From: an uncultured Eggerthellaceae bacterium
GTDB lineage: Bacteria; Actinomycetota; Coriobacteriia; Coriobacteriales; Eggerthellaceae
Direction: 5' to 3'
NCBI GenBank assembly: GCA_910577495.1
Contig: CAJTML010000055.1
Span: 1-13,080, forward strand
Length of the DNA stretch: 13,080 nt
This document shows, in pieces, positions 7,519 through 13,080 of the stretch. A program made the position numbers and the translations under genes. The notes under the pieces are model-generated. The model was not told the origin of the DNA. It did no database searches and saw only the letters and a list, made by a program, of their open reading frames with translations. Each line of letters starts with the position of its first letter. The stretch's first letter is position 1.

Positions 7519-7812
7519 GTGACAAAAAGGAAGAGGCTTTCAAATGAAAAAGGAAACCGCTTTCGTATTACGCCTGATCAGGAAAGCATAATTAAGAAGG
7601 ATTCACTAAAACGCTTACCCCTATGGTTGGGACACAAGCTTGAGTACGTGCAAATCTTCGGAAAACTCCAATCCATTAACAAGAATCGGGCTTTTCGCGT
7701 TTTCGCTTATCCTACAGGACCAACAAGCGACACTTACGAGACAAAAGAGAAGCTTCCATACGAAGTTGACGCGTGCCGAGATGGTGTTGCTTCCAAGCAA
7801 ACAATAAAATGA
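7519..7812 (+). CDS. Doubtful small ORF, 97 residues, possibly a gene remnant
   Basis: Not recognised. The frame is open from 7495; the only usual start is GTG at 7519, with just a poor GAAGG three bases before it. The product is basic (many Lys and Arg near the N-terminus), has no signal peptide or membrane segment, and contains a protein-like stretch around LWLGHKLEYVQIFGKL and RAFRVFAYPTG. Its start lies in DNA richer in A and T than the neighbouring genes, as transferred or decaying DNA often is. Against a real gene: the stop codon lies inside the terminator stem of the convergent gene, and the last codons are the terminator's T-run read backwards. No other gene candidate exists in 7381-7894. 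Confidence 0.2.
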   Translation: MTKRKRLSNEKGNRFRITPDQESIIKKDSLKRLPLWLGHKLEYVQIFGKLQSINKNRAFRVFAYPTGPTSDTYETKEKLPYEVDACRDGVASKQTIK

Positions 7813-7838
7813 GGCGCCGATTCACATCGGCACCTCAT
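7809..7838 (-). terminator. Intrinsic terminator of the trigger factor gene
   Basis: Read on the minus strand, ATGAGGTGCCGAT and ATCGGCGCCTCAT form a 13-bp stem with one mismatch and the loop GTGA. It is followed by a T-rich tail (TTTATTGTTT, running down to about 7799). It lies 57 bases after the trigger factor stop. On the plus strand the tail after the stem is poor, so it works mainly for the minus-strand gene. Confidence 0.85.
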
Positions 7839-7894
7839 CTCTTAGCTACTCATCTTAAAAGCAGTGTTTGTCCGCCAATAAACAGGCGTACTTT

Positions 7895-9268
7895 TTACTC
7901 AGCTGCGCTTTCGCCACCAAGGATCGTCTCACGTGCGATGTTTGCTTCGGCTTCCTGTACCGACTCTGGCTCAGCGGCAGCACTCGGTGCATTCTCAATA
8001 GTGATGTTAGCGTGATCAAGCACCCACTGATTTGCCTTGTTGCGCTCAGCCATCTCGCGCAGCGCAAAGCCACGACCCTCTTCGTCCATTTGACGCTTCA
8101 CGGCAGCCGGATCCTGCGGCGACATCGTTGCACACACCGCCAAGATATCATCATCGGTAATAGTGAGCTTCTCGTGGCGGAAGACCGCGTCAAGCGCATA
8201 GCCCTGCACGAGCATCTCGCGCGATTGCAGCATAAGCATCATGCCAAACTGCTGATCTCCACCCTGGCTGGCCACAAACTCCTCAAATGACATGCCTTGC
8301 GCGGCAACTTGCGCGCGCATGGTTGATAGCAGCGTATCGCGCATAGCCTCATACACGGCGTCCTCGATTTTACCCTGGAAGCGTTTGCCCAGCTCAGCAG
8401 ATGCTACTTGCAGCTTCAACTGATCGTATTGGGGCTTCATGCTCATCATCATGGTGTCAGCAATGCCTTGGCGAAGTGCTGCAAGATTCGGATAAAGTGG
8501 CATGTTCTTGGTGACCCATTCGTCATCAATGGTCGGCAGCACCTTTTTCTGGATCTCCTTGATGGTTACCTTGGCATCAATCTTTTCCGAATCAGCACCG
8601 GGAAGCGCTGGCACTTCAAAGGAGAATTCCTTGGTTTGGCCAGGCTCCATGCCAATAAGCTGCTCCTCAAACGTTGGCGGCATGAGCCCAAGACCAAGGA
8701 TCAGCGTGCGACCGTCAGTATTGAGGCCGTCAAGCGACTTGCCATTTTGCGAAGCATCAAGCGAAATAAACACGCTGTCACCTGCAGCAACCGGACGAGG
8801 CTCATCAGTCACAAACTCCGCGTAGCTATCAGCCATGTATGCCAGTTGCTGATCAATCTCAGCTTCAGCAATCTCCAAAGACGGGATGGTAATAGAAACC
8901 GGCTCGTATGAGGTAAGCTCATACTCGGGCTTCGGGGTGACCGTCATCGTAAACTCAAACGCAGACCCACGTTTCGGCTCTGCGCTATACACCGGCTTCG
9001 CCGGAAATGCGGGCACAATGTTGCGTTTATCAAGCGCAAACGGCGCCAAAAAGTCCGCCACCTGAGGGCGAACAATACTGTCCAAATCCTTCACGCCAGC
9101 TTGCTGCTCAGCAGCTTGTGCCACCGTCTGGCCAGCCATAGGCTGGATGCCCATTTGCTGAGCAAACGCGTATTGCGCCAGCGTAAATGCATGACCCACC
9201 TCTGCAGGAGAAGCGGCTGCTTCCAGCAAAATCTTGCCGTCGTCTAATTTCTTTTCAGTTACCTTCAT
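7895..9268 (-). CDS. tig: Trigger factor homologue (peptidyl-prolyl isomerase/chaperone) with divergent N-domain
   Basis: A 457-residue protein with the three-part trigger factor plan. The N-domain spans about 1-115, the FKBP-like isomerase domain about 160-240 (GDSVFISLDA, then PPTFEEQLIGMEPGQTKEF), and a helical C-domain about 245-430 begins with LPTIDDEWV. An Ala/Glu-rich tail follows. Trigger factor normally shelters nascent chains at the ribosome exit tunnel. The N-domain, however, has MGIQPMAGQ at about 39-47, where the ribosome-docking loop GFRxGxxP is expected; the surrounding N-domain (MKVTEKKLDDGKILLE, and FEFTMTVTPKPEYEL before the isomerase domain) is recognisable. ATG 9268 follows GAAGGG by 7 bases. 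The gene lies 49 bases after the big permease gene on the same strand, so it may be partly co-transcribed. The family call is firm; the ribosome role is less certain. Confidence 0.88.
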   Translation of the reverse strand: MKVTEKKLDDGKILLEAAASPAEVGHAFTLAQYAFAQQMGIQPMAGQTVAQAAEQQAGVKDLDSIVRPQVADFLAPFALDKRNIVPAFPAKPVYSAEPKRGSAFEFTMTVTPKPEYELTSYEPVSITIPSLEIAEAEIDQQLAYMADSYAEFVTDEPRPVAAGDSVFISLDASQNGKSLDGLNTDGRTLILGLGLMPPTFEEQLIGMEPGQTKEFSFEVPALPGADSEKIDAKVTIKEIQKKVLPTIDDEWVTKNMPLYPNLAALRQGIADTMMMSMKPQYDQLKLQVASAELGKRFQGKIEDAVYEAMRDTLLSTMRAQVAAQGMSFEEFVASQGGDQQFGMMLMLQSREMLVQGYALDAVFRHEKLTITDDDILAVCATMSPQDPAAVKRQMDEEGRGFALREMAERNKANQWVLDHANITIENAPSAAAEPESVQEAEANIARETILGGESAAE

Positions 9269-9306
9269 GAGGTATCCCTTCTAAAAGTGCATAACAAACG
9301 TGAGTT

Positions 9307-9335
9307 ATTGTAGCGAATTATTCGTTAGACTTAAG
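9307..9335 (-). promoter_or_regulatory. Weak promoter candidate of the trigger factor gene
   Basis: TACAAT on the minus strand (9312 to 9307) matches the -10 consensus at 5 of 6 and would start RNA about 32 bases before the ATG. The -35 region (TTAAGT or CTTAAG at 16-17 bases) is poor. It overlaps the last codons of the upstream permease gene. Confidence 0.3.
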
Positions 9336-12300
9336 GCTTTCCACCATATTGATATGCTTAAGCTTCGGACGCATGGCTAAGCGCACAATAAAGGTGAACA
9401 GCAGCGTCAGCAAAAAGGCAATCACGAAGCTGCTCAGGTGAATATCGCGCCCAAACATCACCTGATCAACCTCGGCTGTGGTAACCACAAAGCTCTCCAT
9501 GCCAATACCCAGCACTAATCCCACCAATGCTCCGAGGACAGACAGCACAAAGATCTCCCTGAAAATATAGGCGGTCGTTTCTTTAGGCGTAAAACCAAGC
9601 ACTTTGAGCGTTGCAATCTCGCGAATACGCTCAGTGATATTGATATTGGTCAGGTTATACAGCACGATAAATGCCAGCGCCGCCGCGGCCACCACCAACA
9701 CCACGACAATCATATCCACGCTGGTCAGCATCGTGCGATACGTCTCGATGGATTCGTCATTAAAGGCAACAGTCTTTGCCCCTGGAATCACATCCAGCTG
9801 CTCTGTCAAAGCTTTTCGATCTTGCGGATTTGCACTAATTGCCAGGTCACAGTCATACACGATCGGCTCTCCGGTAAGCGCCTCAAAAAGCACCGGCCCA
9901 ATAAAGGCATAGTGGTACACATAGTTTTCAACGATGCCCGTGACTTGTGCCTGATGACCCTCCCCTTGCGGATTGCCAAGGGTGTCTTGCTCGGTCAGTG
10001 TCACAACATCGCCCACACCAACGCCCAGCTCTGAAGCAACTTTCTCGGTCAAAACGAACCCATCTTGTGCAAGTTCAACGGGCGTGTGATCCGCGCGCGT
10101 ACGCATCACATAAAAATCGGCGAAGCGCTCAGGCTCTTTCGGTACAATGACATCAATTGACTTGTCAGTTGCATCAGGACCTGAAACCAACATATGGTCT
10201 TGCATGGCTTCCATGTAGTCGGTGGCGTTCGCCGGATTCGAAAGCACCTCATCCACGCGCTGTCGATCGGCTTCAATAATGTGATCATCAAGTGTCACGG
10301 TGGTGTCGTAGCGCATGATTTCGAAAAACTGCTTGTCAATAATGTCGTTGATGGCATTTGATAGTCCTAAGCCGGTCAGCAAAAGTGCCGTGCATCCCGC
10401 AATGCCAATCACCGTCATAATCAGGCGTTTCTTGTATCTAAAGATATTGCGAAGCGTGACCTTCCATGAAAACGTTAGTCGCTTCCAAAGCGGTGTCACA
10501 CGCTCAAGCAAAATGCGCTTGCCCGCTTTCGGAGCACGCGGCAGCATGAGTGCAGCTGGTTTTTCGCGAAGGGTTGCCCAGGCAGCCGCGGCCGTGGCAA
10601 ACAACGTGATACCCACGCCAAGCCCGGCCGACAAAAGCGCCAGCGGAATATTAATCGGCAGCGGCAGTGGCGGAATTGGGACGAAATAAATGATGGCATA
10701 AGCGGTCATGATGATGTAGGGCAAGACTTGCGAAAGCGCCAGTATGCCCACAACACTGCCTGCAATGCTGGCAATTGCAGCGTAGACGAGATACTTCGAC
10801 GCAATGCGCAGGCGCGTATACCCCAGTGCCTTAAACGTACCAATGAGCATGCGCTCTTCGTCCACCATACGTGTCATGGATGTGAGCGCCACCAGTGCTG
10901 CAACTAAGAAGAAAATGAAGGGGAACACCGCCGCGATGTTATCAACACGTTGCGCGTCAGACTCAAACGAAGCCGCACCATAGTTGGCGTCTCTGTCCAT
11001 CACCAACCACTCGGGTGTCTCCAGATCATCAATGGCTCGCTGCGCATCTGCCAGCTTCCGCTCAGCATCGTTGATCTCTTCGTCGGCTTCGGCTTTTTGC
11101 TTGGTATATTCCTCTAAGCCCTCATCGTATTCGGCCTGCCCCGTTTCCAGCTGCGCACGCCCATCATCCAGCTTGGCTTTCGCCTCATCAAGCTGGGTTT
11201 GCGCATCCGCCAACTGCTGCTCGGCCGAGGCGCGCTGCTCATCCAGTTCAGCTTGTCCGCTCTCCAGCTGAGCCAGACCGTCATGGTAGGCCTGCGCCTG
11301 TTCGTCATAAGCCGCTTGCTCATGATCAAGTCGCGCTTTGCCCTCAGAAAGCTCCTGCTCGCGCGCATCAAGCTCGCTCTTTGCTTGGTCCAGTTGCCCA
11401 CGCTGATCCTCCAGCGTGGAAAGCTGCGTTTGCAGTCCCGATAAGGTTTGCTGAGCGCTCTCACGCTGCGCCACCGCTTCATTCTTTTGGTTGGTAAGCT
11501 GCGTTATGGTTGCATCAAGCCCTGCAATCTGCTGGCGAAGCTGGTCAATCTGAGCTGCGTTTTGCGTTGGGTTAGCAAGCAGCCCTTGCAGCTTGGTGTT
11601 GAGTTGGTCGCGCTGGGTCTGCGCTTGTGCGATGCCGCTCTCCAGCTGAGCGATTCCGGCATTTGCCTGATCAATGCCCGCTTGCGCTTGCGCAATGCCA
11701 GCCTGCACCTGCGAGATGCCACTCTCAAGCTGATCGGACTTCTCTTGCCACTCGGCCTTGCCAGCACTGAGCGCATCTGAGCCTTCTTGCCAGGTGACCC
11801 ACGCGGCATCCAAATTCGCCTTACCCTCTTCCAGCATGGGCGTTGCTGCTTCTAGGTTCTTTCGCGAATCATCAATTTCTGCCTGCGCTTCATCAAGCTG
11901 AGCTTGCGTGTCAGCCTTTTTCGTCTTGAGCTCCGCAACACCCCGGTCGTACTCGCACTGACCATCATCAAGTTCGCGCTTGCTGCTGGCAAGCGTATCA
12001 GCCGCCTCATCAAGCTGGGCTTTTGCGTCATCTAGCTGCTTAGTAGCATCAGCCTTTTTCTCTTCGAACTCACGCGTGCGCGCGTCCAGTGTTGCCTGCG
12101 CATCGTCCTTAAGCTCATCAACACGCGCCTGTTCACGCTCGGGCGCCAGCGCCTCAATACGCTCCAAAACCGTTTGCACGCGCGCGTCATACGCATCGCT
12201 CGTGGCGAATTCATCCGCCGCACCGGCCACCTCAACAAACGCCTCGGTGTAGGGATAATCCGACGAAAAGTCCGCCTCGGGCACATACATGAAGTCCTGG

Positions 12301-12995
12301 ATAGTGCCCGTGCCTAAATCCGTATTACCTAAGGGTGTTGCCGTTGCATAGTACGGTGCGGTGGCGAAACCCACCACGGTGTAGCTCGTTTGCGTCAGCG
12401 GGTCTCCCAAACCTTCGCTCAGTTCATCAGCCTCATCGGCTTCATCGGCGTCGCCATCGCTCTCTGCGCTTGAATCGCTATCAAACGCAATAGTAATCAC
12501 CTGACCAAGCTCAACATCGGCGTTAACCGCCAATCCTTTTTCCAGCACGCATTCGCCAGGGTTTTCCGGCCAACTGCCTTCCACCAAAACGAGCCGGTTG
12601 AGATAGTCCGGATCATCCGACGCAATCTCTGCAGGGCCCACCTTCTCGGAATCATACGCGGCCTCGGGCAACGAGTGCACACGCGTGGCATATTCGTCGT
12701 TGCCGATGGTTGCCACCACGTCGGTCTCATACGCAGGCATAACCGCAGCCACGCCCTCCACGCCGCGCAGCGCATCAATGTCCGCGTCAGTCAGTCCCAG
12801 CGTTGAAACCACGCGGATATCCATCAGGTGCGTGCCGTCGAAAAATTCGTCCGCTGCCTCATTCATGTCAGGCGCGGTCATGCGCAGACCAGCATAAAAG
12901 CCGGTACCAAGCGCAACGATGGCAGCAATGGCCAAAAAGCGCCCCCACGAATGGGTTATAGAGCGAAGCGTTTCTGTCGTAAAGATATTTCGCAC
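9318..12995 (-). CDS. Giant double-FtsX ABC permease with a long coiled-coil domain, 1225 residues
   Basis: Membrane subunit of an FtsX-type (mechanotransmission) ABC system. Order: TM1 (about 17-37); first extracytoplasmic domain with an acidic stretch at 172-198; coiled coil about 282-656; FtsX domain 1 with three helices (about 685-825, MVDEERMLIGTFKALGYTR after the first); a further helix near 850-870 (RYKKRLIMTVIGIAGCTALLL); a second extracytoplasmic domain; and FtsX domain 2 to the end (ITERIREIATLKVLGFTPKE after its first helix). The two halves have the duplicated, MacB-unlike layout of large Gram-positive permeases. The coiled coil is rich in Gln, Ala, Asp and Glu, with a break at ANPTQN (P476) near its middle. 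GTG 12995 is the only start that keeps TM1; its ribosome site (AGGT) is weak, consistent with coupling to the ATPase 15 bases upstream. The substrate is unknown. Confidence 0.9.
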   Translation of the reverse strand: MRNIFTTETLRSITHSWGRFLAIAAIVALGTGFYAGLRMTAPDMNEAADEFFDGTHLMDIRVVSTLGLTDADIDALRGVEGVAAVMPAYETDVVATIGNDEYATRVHSLPEAAYDSEKVGPAEIASDDPDYLNRLVLVEGSWPENPGECVLEKGLAVNADVELGQVITIAFDSDSSAESDGDADEADEADELSEGLGDPLTQTSYTVVGFATAPYYATATPLGNTDLGTGTIQDFMYVPEADFSSDYPYTEAFVEVAGAADEFATSDAYDARVQTVLERIEALAPEREQARVDELKDDAQATLDARTREFEEKKADATKQLDDAKAQLDEAADTLASSKRELDDGQCEYDRGVAELKTKKADTQAQLDEAQAEIDDSRKNLEAATPMLEEGKANLDAAWVTWQEGSDALSAGKAEWQEKSDQLESGISQVQAGIAQAQAGIDQANAGIAQLESGIAQAQTQRDQLNTKLQGLLANPTQNAAQIDQLRQQIAGLDATITQLTNQKNEAVAQRESAQQTLSGLQTQLSTLEDQRGQLDQAKSELDAREQELSEGKARLDHEQAAYDEQAQAYHDGLAQLESGQAELDEQRASAEQQLADAQTQLDEAKAKLDDGRAQLETGQAEYDEGLEEYTKQKAEADEEINDAERKLADAQRAIDDLETPEWLVMDRDANYGAASFESDAQRVDNIAAVFPFIFFLVAALVALTSMTRMVDEERMLIGTFKALGYTRLRIASKYLVYAAIASIAGSVVGILALSQVLPYIIMTAYAIIYFVPIPPLPLPINIPLALLSAGLGVGITLFATAAAAWATLREKPAALMLPRAPKAGKRILLERVTPLWKRLTFSWKVTLRNIFRYKKRLIMTVIGIAGCTALLLTGLGLSNAINDIIDKQFFEIMRYDTTVTLDDHIIEADRQRVDEVLSNPANATDYMEAMQDHMLVSGPDATDKSIDVIVPKEPERFADFYVMRTRADHTPVELAQDGFVLTEKVASELGVGVGDVVTLTEQDTLGNPQGEGHQAQVTGIVENYVYHYAFIGPVLFEALTGEPIVYDCDLAISANPQDRKALTEQLDVIPGAKTVAFNDESIETYRTMLTSVDMIVVVLVVAAAALAFIVLYNLTNINITERIREIATLKVLGFTPKETTAYIFREIFVLSVLGALVGLVLGIGMESFVVTTAEVDQVMFGRDIHLSSFVIAFLLTLLFTFIVRLAMRPKLKHINMVESLKSNE
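11619..11723 (-). repeat. Five tandem 21-base (7-residue) repeats in the permease coiled coil
   Basis: Five consecutive heptads of the form [AS]-G-I-x-Q-x-x are encoded in register. The protein repeat is closer than the DNA repeat: codons differ between units, so it is an old duplication kept by selection rather than a fresh slippage product. The unit length equals one coiled-coil heptad, so adding or losing a unit would keep the helix register. Confidence 0.85.
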
Positions 12996-13010
12996 GGCTG
13001 ACCTGCGATC

Positions 13011-13080
13011 TTACCAATCAACGGTTTCGGCCGAAGCGGGCTCGTCGTTAATCTCAACCTCAGCCACGCGCCCTTCACGC
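13011..13080 (-). CDS. C-terminal end of a probable ABC ATPase
   Basis: Only the last 22 codons and the TAA stop are inside the window. The encoded tail contains GRVAEVEIND followed by an acidic, Ala/Pro-containing end and a terminal tryptophan. 'DGRV.EV' is the usual ending of ATPases that pair with FtsX-type permeases, and the gene stops 15 bases before the permease start on the same strand. No Walker or signature motif is visible here, so the call rests on context and the tail. The stop is in the same frame as the permease, with five codons between them. Confidence 0.6.
   Translation of the reverse strand, partial: REGRVAEVEINDEPASAETVDW

Noticed and set aside
7544..7591. 15-codon ORF (MKKETAFVLRLIRKA) with a good ribosome site (GGAAGAGG, 7 bases before ATG)
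   Set aside because: It is too short to judge, it overlaps the doubtful 97-residue frame, and no downstream gene exists that it could lead into. Kept only as a possible leader or decayed start.
11020..12150. Repetitive DNA in the coiled-coil region as a CRISPR array or mobile repeat
   Set aside because: The repetition follows codons in one open frame and a heptad pattern; there are no constant repeats with unique spacers.
12996..13013. ATPase and permease in the same frame, separated by one stop and five codons: possible fusion or readthrough
   Set aside because: Separate ATPase and permease genes with short spacing are normal. The TAA is a strong stop, and the GTG start with an AGGT upstream is adequate.

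Overview
The window looks like chromosomal DNA of an anaerobic Actinobacterium of the class Coriobacteriia (Eggerthellaceae/Atopobiaceae type). This is inferred from the style of the proteins: a complete GatCAB set, a 'trigger factor' with a strongly altered N-terminal domain, and FtsX-type exporters with long coiled coils. There is no rRNA or tRNA to confirm it. Base composition is moderately GC-rich, except for an AT-richer stretch at about 7440-7620.

Layout: (1) 1-2730, plus strand: the 3' part of an ABC ATPase gene, overlapping a 739-residue permease with the ten-helix, one-large-loop topology of the Bce (antimicrobial-peptide sensing and detoxification) family. A strong hairpin at 2779-2805 separates it from the next, convergent unit. 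(2) 2850-6299, minus strand: gatC-gatA-gatB, tightly coupled by overlapping start and stop codons, encoding the tRNA-dependent amidotransferase that corrects Glu-tRNA(Gln) and/or Asp-tRNA(Asn). (3) 6300-6492: a divergent intergenic region with an 8+8 bp dyad and a promoter candidate. (4) 6493-7380, plus strand: a cytosolic proline-iminopeptidase-like hydrolase. (5) 7381-7894: no secure gene. It holds a perfect 17-bp-arm palindrome, a weak terminator candidate, a doubtful small ORF, and the terminator of the following minus-strand gene. (6) 7895-9268, minus strand: a trigger factor homologue without the usual ribosome-docking motif. (7) 9318-13080, minus strand: a 1225-residue double-FtsX permease with a coiled coil of about 375 residues, preceded by the last 22 codons of its probable ATPase partner.

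The genes form four units: two separate FtsX-type ABC systems at the ends, one aminoacyl-tRNA amidation operon, and two protein-metabolism genes (a peptidase and a chaperone). The most unusual items are the giant coiled-coil permease, whose coiled coil looks like a symmetrical helical hairpin with its tip near residue 476; the trigger factor without GFRxGxxP; and the palindromic, GTGAC-rich block after the peptidase gene. No CRISPR array, insertion sequence, prophage or complete novel defence system is visible.
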